This document shows, one piece after another, positions 33,800 to 41,227 of a DNA stretch of 52,696 bases. The first letter of the stretch is position 1, and every line of letters begins with the position of its first letter. The notes beneath the pieces were generated by a model. That model did not search any database. It saw nothing but the letters and a program-made list of their open reading frames with translations, and was not told the DNA's origin. The position numbers and the translations under genes were made by a program. This DNA comes from Kitasatospora indigofera (GTDB taxonomy: Bacteria; Actinomycetota; Actinomycetes; Streptomycetales; Streptomycetaceae), in contig NZ_BNBO01000024.1 in NCBI RefSeq assembly GCF_014655955.1, positions 70,730-123,425 on the forward strand, in the 5' to 3' direction.

Positions 33800-34618
33800 T
33801 CAGGCCACCGGGTCGTCCGGGCCGTACGGCCGCAGCCGCAGCGTCCGGGCGTCCGACTCCCGGATCGCCTCGGCCCGGCCGACCAGCTCCTCCAGGTTGT
33901 CCCGTCCGACGTGGATGAACCGGCCGTGCAGCGCGTCGAAGCGCCCGCGGGCCGCGTCGACCGTGACGGCCACCATGTACGGGATGCTCCCCCAGGTCTT
34001 CATGTCCCTGAACATGGGCATCCCGGCGGTCATGTCGGTGGGCACCGCCCCGGGGCTGATGTCCAGCACCACCACCTGGTGGGCCGCGAGCGAGTCGGCG
34101 ATGTTGTCGGAGAGCTGCAGCAGCGCGCCCTTGGAGGTGGCGTACGCGCTGTAGTTGCCGTCCGGGCGCAGCGCGAACCCGGAGTTGAGGTTGACCACCC
34201 GGCCGCGCCGGCGCTCGACCATGCCGGGCAGGACGCCGCGCAGCATGTTGAAGGGCCCGCGCAGGTTGGTCTCCACCACCTGCCACCACTGGGTGGGGTC
34301 GGCCTCCCAGACCGGCACCTCGGCGCGGTCGACCTGGCCGGCGTTGTTGATCAGCAGGTCGATCGGGCCGAGGTCGCGTTCGACCACCCGGACGGCCTCC
34401 CGGACGGCACCGAACCTGGTGACGTCCGCGGTCACCGCGACGCCCCGGGCACCGTGCCGCGCGCATTCCTTCAGGGTGTCGATCAGGGTCTGCTGGGTGC
34501 GGCCGAGCAGGCCCACCGACATGCCCTCCGCGGCGAGGCCGACGGCGAGCTCCCGGCCGATGCCCCGGCCGGCCCCCGTGATCAGCGCGACCTGGCCCAC
34601 CAGCGATCCCGTCGGCAT
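33800..34618 (-). CDS. Short-chain dehydrogenase/reductase
   Basis: 272 residues from ATG at 34618 with GAGGAGGGAG upstream. Classical SDR: GAGRGIG cofactor loop, NNAGQ, catalytic Ser (NLNSGF) and YSAYATSK (YxxxK). An extended C-terminal tail (about 40 residues) contains a substrate-loop region. Substrate unknown. Divergent from the hydroxyacyl-CoA dehydrogenase, so the two may share control, though nothing in the sequence proves it. Confidence 0.87.
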   Translation of the reverse strand: MPTGSLVGQVALITGAGRGIGRELAVGLAAEGMSVGLLGRTQQTLIDTLKECARHGARGVAVTADVTRFGAVREAVRVVERDLGPIDLLINNAGQVDRAEVPVWEADPTQWWQVVETNLRGPFNMLRGVLPGMVERRRGRVVNLNSGFALRPDGNYSAYATSKGALLQLSDNIADSLAAHQVVVLDISPGAVPTDMTAGMPMFRDMKTWGSIPYMVAVTVDAARGRFDALHGRFIHVGRDNLEELVGRAEAIRESDARTLRLRPYGPDDPVA

Positions 34619-34850
34619 CCCTGCTCCCTCCTCGGCGTCACCGCATTGTGCCGCCGGGCCCGCGGCGCACCGCCCGGCCACACGGTCGGAGGTGATCCAT
34701 CTCATCCGATCGGCCCAGTGCCGGAGCGGGTGGCTCACGCGGCCGTTCGGGGTAGTACCGTCGTCGGGGCGGCGCACCGGGCCACGACACCCGGTGGGCG
34801 GCCCGCTGAACAGGACGCTGGGCACCCCAGCACCACCGAAGGGCAAGTGA

Positions 34851-35720
34851 GTGAGCGACATCGCGCGCGTCGGAGTGATCGGCTGCGGTCTCATGGGTTC
34901 GGGCATCGCCGAGGTGTTCGCCCGGGCCGGACTGGACGTCCTGGTCGCGGAGGCGGGCAACGAGGCCCTGGAGCTCGGCCGGACCAGGCTGACCAACTCC
35001 CTGGACACGGCGGTCACCCGCGGGAAGCTGACCCCCGAGCAGCGCGACGACGCCCTCGCCCGGCTGGCGTTCACCACCGACCTGGCCGACTTCGCCGACC
35101 GCGACCTGGTGGTCGAGGCCGTCGCGGAGCGCGAGGACATCAAGGTCAAGATCTTCCAGACGCTGGACCAGGTGGTCGAGCGCCGGGACGCCATCCTCGC
35201 CTCCAACACCTCGTCCATCCCGATCGTGAAGCTGGCCGCCAGCACCTCGCGCCCGGAGCAGGTCATCGGCCTGCACTTCTTCAACCCGGCGCCGGTGCAG
35301 AAGCTGGTCGAGGTCATCCCGACCCTGACCACCTCCACCGAGACCACCGCCCGCGCCGAGGCCTTCGCCGTCCAGGTGCTCGGCAAGGAGCCGATCCGGG
35401 CCCGCGACCGGGCCGGGTTCGTGGTGAACGCCCTGCTGGTGCCGTACCTGCTGTCCGCGGTGCGGATGTTCGAGTCCGGGGTGGCCACCGCCTCCGACAT
35501 CGACAAGGGCATGGAGGCCGGCTGCGCCCACCCGATGGGGCCGCTGCGCCTGTGCGACCTGATCGGCCTGGACACCATCGTCTCCATCGCCGAGTCGATG
35601 TACGACGAGTACAAGGAGCCGCTGTACGCCGCTCCCCCGCTGCTCTCCCGGATGGTCGACGCGGGCCTGCTCGGCCGCAAGTCCGGCCGCGGCTTCTACG
35701 ACTACACCGCGAGCGCCTGA
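34851..35720 (+). CDS. 3-hydroxybutyryl-CoA dehydrogenase
   Basis: 289 residues from GTG at 34851 (MSDIARVGVIGCGLMGSGIAEVFARAG). The Rossmann motif GCGLMGSG, EAVAEREDIKVKIFQ, SNTSSIPI, and catalytic His in GLHFFNPAPVQKLVEV are present, followed by the C-terminal 3HCDH domain (RDRAGFVVNALLVPYLLSAVRM, GRKSGRGFYDY). It oxidises or reduces 3-hydroxyacyl-CoA with NAD(P), in butyryl-CoA or fatty-acid metabolism. Ends with a 17-bp terminator. Confidence 0.92.
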   Translation: MSDIARVGVIGCGLMGSGIAEVFARAGLDVLVAEAGNEALELGRTRLTNSLDTAVTRGKLTPEQRDDALARLAFTTDLADFADRDLVVEAVAEREDIKVKIFQTLDQVVERRDAILASNTSSIPIVKLAASTSRPEQVIGLHFFNPAPVQKLVEVIPTLTTSTETTARAEAFAVQVLGKEPIRARDRAGFVVNALLVPYLLSAVRMFESGVATASDIDKGMEAGCAHPMGPLRLCDLIGLDTIVSIAESMYDEYKEPLYAAPPLLSRMVDAGLLGRKSGRGFYDYTASA

Positions 35721-35756
35721 CCCGCGCCCCGCTCACCCGCGTCCCCCGCGGACGCG

Positions 35757-35795
35757 AGCGGCCCGGCCGGACCGACGAGGTCCGGCCGGGCCGCT
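35757..35795 (+). terminator. Terminator after 3-hydroxybutyryl-CoA dehydrogenase
   Basis: Perfect 17-bp stem AGCGGCCCGGCCGGACC / GGTCCGGCCGGGCCGCT with a GACGA loop, followed by TT. Confidence 0.85.
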
Positions 35796-35864
35796 TCGGC
35801 GTTCCGGCGGCCGGCCGGCGGGGAGCGGGCGGGGAGATCCTTCCCGGGCCCCGCCGCGGAGCCG

Positions 35865-36099
35865 GTGAAACCCGTCGGACGGCGCGGCGTCCGGTTCTCG
35901 GTGGCGGCCAAGCCGCTGCCGCACCTCGCCCCCTCCGCCTGGCTGATGAGCGCGGCGGCGATCGCCCGGGGGCGCGGTGGCGGGCCGGGCGCTGGCCCGG
36001 CGGGTGCCGGAGCGCGGCGCGCGGCGGCTGGTGCTGCTGCTCGCGCTGGCCGGCGGGCTCGGCACGCTGGGCAAGGGACTCTGGGACCTGCGGCCCTGA
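35865..36099 (+). pseudogene. Decayed C-terminal remnant of a TSUP (TauE/SafE-like) permease
   Basis: Two frames carry linked membrane-protein fragments. From about 35900, one frame reads PHLAPSAWLMSAAAIARG. After a frame change near 35977 the other reads VAGRALARRVPERGARRLVL, then a hydrophobic helix and LGTLGKGLWDLRP before the stop at 36099. Together they resemble the last two membrane segments of a TSUP-family exporter (…AGG-x-ARRVP…LAGGL-x-TLGKGLW). The first ~200 residues are missing and the rest is frameshifted, so the gene is dead. The family call is by pattern recollection. Confidence 0.45.
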
Positions 36100-36223
36100 G
36101 GCGCTCCGAACGGCCCCGGGCGGCGGCCCGCTCGGGCCGGGCGGCACGCGGGCCCCGGACATGGTGACGGGACCCGGGAGCGGTATCCGGCTCCCGAGCC
36201 CCTCGCTGCCACCCAATTGCTGT

Positions 36224-36360
36224 GCGCCAGCACGTTTAAGAGCGGTGGATCATTCTCATAGCGTCGTGCTCTGCCTTTGAACTACCGTGCCACGAAGAGG
36301 CACAGACGGGACTTGAACCCGCATCCGATGCTCTTGGTCCACCCTCGGTCGATCTGGCGC
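36224..36360 (-). ncRNA. tRNA-mimic RNA module 2 (Y RNA-like, capped acceptor stem)
   Basis: Read on the minus strand. The element is closed by a perfect 7-bp terminal helix GCGCCAG / CTGGCGC (36354-36360 with 36224-36230). Inside come helix GAG+GGTGGA / TCCACC-G-CTC, then GCATCG / CGACGC (one mismatch) where a tRNA has its anticodon stem. The tRNA core follows in permuted order. T-arm: GCGGG-TTCAAGT-CCCGT (36306-36322). Acceptor stem: CTGTGCC / GGCACGG, 7 bp, capped by the loop TCTTCGT (36292-36298). Then U8-A9 and a D-arm GTTC-AAAGGCA-GAGC (36268-36282). The T-loop matches TTCRANN and the D-loop has GG. This is the layout of bacterial Y RNAs (YrlA). Terminal CCA is absent. Confidence 0.75.
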
Positions 36361-36388
36361 CCGGCGGCGAATACTGAGACTTGAGCGA

Positions 36389-36541
36389 GAATCTGAGTCT
36401 GATCGGGGCTGCCTCTACCCTTGGGCCACCCCGGCACGTGGTGCCAGGGGGAGGATTCGAACCTCCACCGTTACCCCTTCTTCAGCTTCAACGTCAGTTT
36501 CAGCTTTGCGCTTTCGCGCACCCCTCGCGCTCGACGAGGGG
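36389..36541 (-). ncRNA. tRNA-mimic RNA module 1 (Y RNA-like or permuted tRNA), with two leading hairpins
   Basis: Read on the minus strand. It begins with two small hairpins: CCCCTCG / CGAGGGG (36521-36541) and TGCGC-GAAA-GCGCA with a GNRA loop (36507-36520). An interrupted helix follows (GAAACTGA / TCAGATTC, one mismatch; CTGA / TCAG; GGGGT / GCCCC in the anticodon-stem position). The permuted tRNA core is T-arm GGAGG-TTCGAAT-CCTCC (36450-36466), 7-bp acceptor stem CCCTGGC / GCCGGGG (one G-U) capped by ACCACGT (36436-36442), then U8-G9 and D-arm GCC-CAAGGGTAGA-GGC. The cap contains ACCA where a tRNA has its 3' end. The first hairpin starts 11 bases after the stop codon of the 243-residue protein, so they are probably cotranscribed. 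Confidence 0.75.
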
Positions 36542-36552
36542 GGTTCATGGGG

Positions 36553-37284
36553 CTACCCGAAGAGGTAGCCGAACACCGCCTCGCCGACCCGCTGGTCGGT
36601 GACCTCGGTGCCGTTGGCCTCCTCGCGGGCGAACTGCACGGCCTGGCGGAGCTTCTCCACCCGCTCCACCAGCTCGTTCACCCGGCGGGCCGGCAGCGCG
36701 CCGGAGAACTTCACGGTCGTCCAGTACCCGACCGGGATGTCCTCGTAGTAGACCTCGACCTGGGCCGGGTGCTTCTCGGTGGCCTCGGCCTTCACGTGGT
36801 TGCGCGGGACCTTCTTGGTGCGGATGGTGCGCACCGGGTCGGTCTTCCAGGCGTCGGTGGAGGCGTCCAGGCTCCAGGCCTCGGAGGCGTCCAGGACCGG
36901 CAGCTTGCGGACGAAGGTGTGCAGGTCGGTGAGCTGCTTCTCCAGGAAGAGCAGGTACGTGACGGGCACGTCGGCCAGCAGGGTCCGGCCCTCCAGCACG
37001 ACGTCGGCGCGGGCCGAGCAGTTGGCCCAGTCCTTGGTGGCCGTGACGTCGAACAGCCGGGTGAGGGTGGTGGCGGTGGTCCGCAGGATGTCCTCGGCCT
37101 GGGCCTGCACCCGGGTCGACTCGGGCGGCAGTTGCTCGCCCTCCTCGTCCTTCGGCTGGTACGTCCGGGAGATCCCGGCCAGCAGGGCGGGCTTCTGCAG
37201 GCTCTGGTGAGCCTGCGTCAATTCCTGGAAGGACTTGGACTTGACGCCCTTTTCGACGGCGATGATCTGATTCAGCTTTGCCAC
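36553..37284 (-). CDS. Conserved 243-residue protein of unknown function, host of the tRNA-mimic RNAs
   Basis: Starts MAKLNQIIAVEKGVKSKSF (GTG at 37284) and ends GEAVFGYLFG. It is soluble, mixed alpha/beta by appearance, with charged surfaces and no signal or membrane segment. Conserved-looking blocks are HQSLQKPALLAGISRTYQPKDEEGEQLPP, YLLFLEKQLTDLHTFVRKLP, RTIRTKKVPRNHV, YEDIPVGYWTTVKFSGALPARR and AVQFAREEANGTEV. I recall very similar proteins in actinobacteria and their phages, all without assigned function. It is not a TROVE/Ro60, RtcB or known tRNA-modifying enzyme. GGAGC lies immediately before the start; TAGCTT about 7 bases further up could be a -10 box. Two tRNA-mimic RNAs follow directly, which suggests an RNA-related role (inference). 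Confidence 0.8.
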   Translation of the reverse strand: MAKLNQIIAVEKGVKSKSFQELTQAHQSLQKPALLAGISRTYQPKDEEGEQLPPESTRVQAQAEDILRTTATTLTRLFDVTATKDWANCSARADVVLEGRTLLADVPVTYLLFLEKQLTDLHTFVRKLPVLDASEAWSLDASTDAWKTDPVRTIRTKKVPRNHVKAEATEKHPAQVEVYYEDIPVGYWTTVKFSGALPARRVNELVERVEKLRQAVQFAREEANGTEVTDQRVGEAVFGYLFG

Positions 37285-37393
37285 GCTCCGGAAGCTATCA
37301 GCCGGGAGCCGCGCTGTCGTTCGATTATCCGGAGCCGCCCCGGGGCGGGAGACTCGCCCCGGGACGCGAGGCCCGGCCCGGGGCGGGAACGAC

Positions 37394-37425
37394 CGCGGGG
37401 GCGGCCCGTCCGGGCCGCCCCCGCG
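37394..37425 (-). terminator. Terminator of the chitosanase gene
   Basis: 15-bp inverted repeat CGCGGGGGCGGCCCG / CGGGCCGCCCCCGCG with a minimal loop, 15 bases beyond the stop. A second hairpin (CCCGGGGCG / CGCCCCGGG) lies near 37337-37361. Confidence 0.75.
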
Positions 37426-37440
37426 TCACAGCAGCCGGAC

Positions 37441-38277
37441 TCAGCTGTTGATGGCGTAGCTGTCGCCGTAGACCTTCCACTTCAGCGGCGGGTTCAGGTC
37501 GAAGTTCTTGGCGTTGAGGAAGACCCGCTGCTCGGTGTCGACACGGCTGGTGTCGGAGTGCGCCTCCTCGGTCTTCATCGCGGCCTTGCGGGCGTCCAGG
37601 AAGGCGTTGAGGTAGGTGGCCTCGTCGCCGCCCTGGGCGGGGGTCTTGGCCTTCTTCATGGCGGCCTTGCGGATGCCGCCGAAGCTGACCGCGTCGGTGC
37701 CGGGGCCGTGCATCACGATGGCGTCGTAGTAGGCGAACTGGCCCAGCGCGCGCAGGCCGTCGGCCTTGGCCTGGCTGACCGCGGGGGTGAAGTAGACGCG
37801 GTCGCGCTCGTCGTTCTGGGCCGTCTGGAAGACGGTGTCCTTGGCGGCGGTGGCCCAGTCCTTCTCGAAGGCGGTGCCGAGGCCGGTGTGCGACTCGGTG
37901 CCGTTGACCTTCTTCAGCGCGGGGAGGTACTTGGCGAGGACGTTGCCCGGCTTGAGGTCGGTGTAGTGCTGGACCAGGTCGAGCATGTCGCCGGTGCCGG
38001 AGCAGAAGCCGATGATGCCGGCGGTGTAGCCTCGGCCGTCACCGATGTCCTCGATGTACTTGTACTGCGCCTTCCAGTCCAGCGAGGAGTTCTCCGCGCT
38101 GGACACCAGCTGCATGGCGATGTCCTTCTTGTGCGCGTCGTCGAGGCCGACGGCGGCGGCCGACACGACGGTGGCCGTGGCCGCCGCGTGGCTGACGCTC
38201 GCGGCGGCGATGCTGGCCGGCGCGGCGACCAGGATCGCCGCGAGGGCGATGCGGACGGTCCGGTTCTGGGGCTTCAT
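37441..38277 (-). CDS. csn: Secreted chitosanase, glycoside hydrolase family 46
   Basis: 278 residues from ATG at 38277, with GGAG 6-7 bases upstream. Signal peptide of about 30-40 residues (RIALAAILVAAPASIAAASVSHA). The mature enzyme matches GH46 end to end: AENSSLDWKAQYKYIEDIGDGRGYTAGIIGF with the acid Glu62 and base Asp80, spaced 18 as the catalytic pair of the Streptomyces N174 enzyme. Family tail DTSRVDTEQRVFLNAKNFDLNPPLKWKVYGDSY is intact. It hydrolyses partly deacetylated chitosan outside the cell. An upstream palindrome (38368-38386) matches the CsnR repressor box. Confidence 0.95.
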   Translation of the reverse strand: MKPQNRTVRIALAAILVAAPASIAAASVSHAAATATVVSAAAVGLDDAHKKDIAMQLVSSAENSSLDWKAQYKYIEDIGDGRGYTAGIIGFCSGTGDMLDLVQHYTDLKPGNVLAKYLPALKKVNGTESHTGLGTAFEKDWATAAKDTVFQTAQNDERDRVYFTPAVSQAKADGLRALGQFAYYDAIVMHGPGTDAVSFGGIRKAAMKKAKTPAQGGDEATYLNAFLDARKAAMKTEEAHSDTSRVDTEQRVFLNAKNFDLNPPLKWKVYGDSYAINS

Positions 38278-38367
38278 GTGACGCTCCGTCTTCTGTCGAC
38301 GCCGTCGGAGGTGCCGGCGCTTCGGGGGGAGGTCGAGGCGCGGGCATGGGGGTGCCCGATTGCTCTC

Positions 38368-38386
38368 GTTAGGAAACTTTCCTAAC
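38368..38386. promoter_or_regulatory. csn: CsnR-type operator palindrome
   Basis: Perfect 9-1-9 palindrome GTTAGGAAACTTTCCTAAC, an AT-rich island in GC-rich DNA, 91 bases upstream of the chitosanase start. It matches the published ROK-family CsnR target found before actinomycete chitosanase genes. Repression lifted by chitosan oligosaccharides is expected. The rest of 38278-38640 holds no gene. Confidence 0.85.
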
Positions 38387-38652
38387 TGATTCAAGCGCTC
38401 ATCTCCCCCGCACCGCAAGGGCCTTGCGGAGATCTTCTGCGGGCGGCCCCGGTGACGACCGGGCCCGGCGCGGCCGCGACGGGGGGAAAGGGCAGCTCAG
38501 GGCGGCCGGCGGGGGGTCACGGACGGCGATGCGGCCGACATCCGCCACCGTCACCCCTGCTCGACATGGCGTGAACCTGCCAGCATAGGTCCGCCGTCAC
38601 CGCCACCGTCACCGGCGGCGCCCGCCGGCCCGCCCGCCCGGCGGATGCGAAA

Positions 38653-38689
38653 GGCCCCGCTCCCGGACCCTTGGTCCGGGAGCGGGGCC
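38653..38689 (-). terminator. Terminator of pheST
   Basis: Perfect 17-bp stem GGCCCCGCTCCCGGACC / GGTCCGGGAGCGGGGCC with a CTT loop, 19 bases beyond the pheT stop. Confidence 0.85.
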
Positions 38690-38707
38690 CCTGTCGGCCG
38701 TACCGGC

Positions 38708-41227
38708 TCAGACGCCGCGCAGCACGGCGCCCGTACGGGCCACCGCCTCGGCCACCGCGGCCTCGCGGGCCGCCGTCGCCTCGTCGGCGGTCAGCGTGCG
38801 GTCGACGGCCCGGAAACGCAGCGCGTACGCGAGCGACTTCTTGCCCTCACCGACCTGCTCACCGGTGAAGACGTCGAACAGCCGGATGGCCTCCAGCAGT
38901 TCGCCGGCGCCGGCCCGCAGCGCGGCCTCCACGTCGGCGGCCGGCACGGCGGAGTCGACGATCAGCGCGACGTCCTGGGTGGCCACCGGGTAGGCGGACA
39001 CCGTCGGGCCGGTGACCCGCTCGGCGCCGTCGGCGGTCAGCAGGTCGAGGTCGATCTGCATCGCGCTGGTGCGGTCCGGCAGGCCGAGGGCCTTGACCAC
39101 CCGCGGGTGCAGCTCACCCGCGTGGCCGACCACCCGGTCGGTGCCCGCGACCAGCAGCTCGGCGCAGCGGCCCGGGTGCCAGGGCATCAGCTGGCCCTGG
39201 CGGACGGTCAGTTCGACACCGGCCGCGCGGGCCACCGTGCGGCCCGCCTCGACGGCGTCCGCCCAGCCGGCCTGCGCACCCTTGCCCCACCAGCCGGAGG
39301 GCAGCCGCTCGCCGGCCAGCGCGACGGCGACCCGGCGCGGCTGGTCCGGCAGGGCGGCGTCCAGCTCGGCGAGCTCCGCCTCGGTCGGGCGGCGGTCCAC
39401 GGCCGGGCGCGGCGCGACGGACAGCTCGTCCTTCGGCAGGAAGACGGTGCCCGTCTCGTAGATCGCCAGGTCGGTGTTGCCGCGGCCGACGTTGCGGCGC
39501 AGCGCCCCGAGCAGGCCCGGCAGCAGCGTGGTGCGCAGCGCCGGCTCCTCGTCGTTGAGCGGGTTGACCAGCTTCACCGTACGGCGGCGCCGGTCGTCCT
39601 TCTCCAGGCCGAGCGCGTCGAAGGCGGCCTCGCCGACGAACGGGTAGTTGTTGACCTCGACGTAGCCGGCGGCGGCCAGCGCGACGCCGACCCGGCGGTG
39701 CATCCGCTGGGCCTCGGTCAGGCCCTTGCCCGGCGGCACGGTGGGCATCCGGGCGGGGACGTTGTCGTACCCCTCCAGCCGGATGACCTCCTCGACGAGG
39801 TCGTACGGGTCGGTGAGGTCGGGGCGCCAGGTCGGCGGGGTGACCTCCAGGACGTCGGCGCCCGCGACGGAGCAGCCCACCTCCTGCAGGCGCCGGGCGA
39901 CCGTCTCGCGGCCGTACACGGTGCCGGCCACCCGGTCGGGCAGGTCCGCCGCGATGGTGATGGTGCGCAGCGGGTGCGGGGCCGCGATGTCGGTGACCCC
40001 GGCCTCGGCGGTGCCCCCCGCGATCAGGACCAGCAGGTCCACGGCGCGCTGGGCGGCGGCGCGGGCGGCCTCCGGGTCGACGCCGCGCTCGAAGCGCTTG
40101 GACGCCTCGGAGGGCAGCTTGTGCCGCTTGGCGGTGCGCGCGACCGAGACGGAGTCGAAGTGCGCCGCCTCGATGATCACCTCGGTGGAGCCGGTGGACT
40201 CGCCGGTCTCCGGGTCCAGGACGGCGTCCAGGATCTCGGTGCTGGCCCCGCCCATGACGCCGGCCAGGCCGATCGGGCCGGAGTTGTCGCAGATCAGCAG
40301 GTCCTCGGCGGACAGCTTGCGCTTGACGCCGTCGAGGGTGGTGAGCAGCTCGCCCTCCTGCGCCCGGCGGACCTGGATCGGGCCGTCGACACGGCCCCGG
40401 TCGTAGGCGTGCAGGGGCTGGCCGACCTCCAGCATCACGTAGTTCGTGATGTCGACGGTCAGCGAGATCGGGCGGATGCCGGCCTTCTGCAGGCGGCGCT
40501 GCAGCCAGATCGGCGACTTGGCGCCCGGGTCGATGCCGACGACCGTACGGGCGACGAAGCGGTCGCAGCCCACCGGGTCGGCGACCTTCACCAGGTAGCC
40601 GTAGCTGTTGGCCGGCGGCACGTCCAGCAGCGCCGGGTCGGCGAGCGGCAGCCCGTACGCGGCGGCGGCCTCACGGGCGACGCCGCGCATCGAGAGGCAG
40701 TAGCCGCGGTCGGGGGTGACGGCGATGTCCAGCACCTCGTCGACCAGCTGGAGCAGCTCGATCGCGTCGGTGCCGGGCTCGTACTCCGGCGGGAGCACGA
40801 TGATGCCGTTGTGGTCGTCGCCCATGCCCAGCTCGCGGGCGGAGCAGATCATGCCGGCCGAGGTGTGGCCGTAGGTCTGCCGCGCGGCGATCGGGAACGG
40901 GCCGGGCAGCACGGCGCCCGGCAGCACGACGACGACCTTGTCGCCGACGGCGAAGTTGGTCGCGCCGCAGACGATCTCCTGCGGCTCGCCGGTGCCGTTG
41001 GCGTCGCCGACGTTGACGAAGCAGTGCCGGATCGGCTTCTTGAAGCCGGACAGCTCCTCGATGGACAGCACCTGGCCGACCACCAGCGGACCCTTGAGGT
41101 CGCCGTTCAGCTGCTCGACGGTCTCGACCTCGAGGCCGGCGCGGACCAGCCGGGCCGCCACGTCACGGCCGGTCTCGCCCGCCGGCAGGTCGACGTACTC
41201 ACGCAGCCAGGAAAGCGGGACGCGCAT
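38708..41227 (-). CDS. pheT: Phenylalanyl-tRNA synthetase beta subunit
   Basis: 839 residues. Domains: N-terminal MRVPLSWLREYVDLP; OB-fold tRNA-binding domain (about 39-150; GPLVVGQVLSIEEL, VVCGATN-like IVCGATNFAVGDKVVV); B3/B4 editing domain (about 210-390; ITNYVMLEVGQPLHAYDRGRV); B5 (ITIAADLPDRVAGTVYGRETVARRLQEVGCSV, DLTDPYDLVEEVIRLEGYDNVPARMP); synthetase-like core; and C-terminal anticodon-binding FDX-ACB (YPVATQDVALIVDSAVPAADVE…RFRAVDRTLTADE). It pairs with PheS as a heterotetramer. The ATG overlaps the pheS stop by one base (TGATG), so translation is coupled. Confidence 0.97.
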   Translation of the reverse strand: MRVPLSWLREYVDLPAGETGRDVAARLVRAGLEVETVEQLNGDLKGPLVVGQVLSIEELSGFKKPIRHCFVNVGDANGTGEPQEIVCGATNFAVGDKVVVVLPGAVLPGPFPIAARQTYGHTSAGMICSARELGMGDDHNGIIVLPPEYEPGTDAIELLQLVDEVLDIAVTPDRGYCLSMRGVAREAAAAYGLPLADPALLDVPPANSYGYLVKVADPVGCDRFVARTVVGIDPGAKSPIWLQRRLQKAGIRPISLTVDITNYVMLEVGQPLHAYDRGRVDGPIQVRRAQEGELLTTLDGVKRKLSAEDLLICDNSGPIGLAGVMGGASTEILDAVLDPETGESTGSTEVIIEAAHFDSVSVARTAKRHKLPSEASKRFERGVDPEAARAAAQRAVDLLVLIAGGTAEAGVTDIAAPHPLRTITIAADLPDRVAGTVYGRETVARRLQEVGCSVAGADVLEVTPPTWRPDLTDPYDLVEEVIRLEGYDNVPARMPTVPPGKGLTEAQRMHRRVGVALAAAGYVEVNNYPFVGEAAFDALGLEKDDRRRRTVKLVNPLNDEEPALRTTLLPGLLGALRRNVGRGNTDLAIYETGTVFLPKDELSVAPRPAVDRRPTEAELAELDAALPDQPRRVAVALAGERLPSGWWGKGAQAGWADAVEAGRTVARAAGVELTVRQGQLMPWHPGRCAELLVAGTDRVVGHAGELHPRVVKALGLPDRTSAMQIDLDLLTADGAERVTGPTVSAYPVATQDVALIVDSAVPAADVEAALRAGAGELLEAIRLFDVFTGEQVGEGKKSLAYALRFRAVDRTLTADEATAAREAAVAEAVARTGAVLRGV

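Noticed and set aside
36236..36470. Ordinary tandem tRNA genes
   Set aside because: T-arms look like tRNA, but the 5' halves follow the 3' halves, acceptor stems are capped, and no anticodon arm with a 7-nt loop can be drawn.
36389..36541. tmRNA (ssrA)
   Set aside because: No ALAA-type tag, no G-U-containing alanine acceptor start (GGGGCTGA type), and module 2 repeats the fold without an ORF.
36224..36541. Integration site of a mobile element at tRNA genes
   Set aside because: No integrase, excisionase or direct att repeats were seen on either side.
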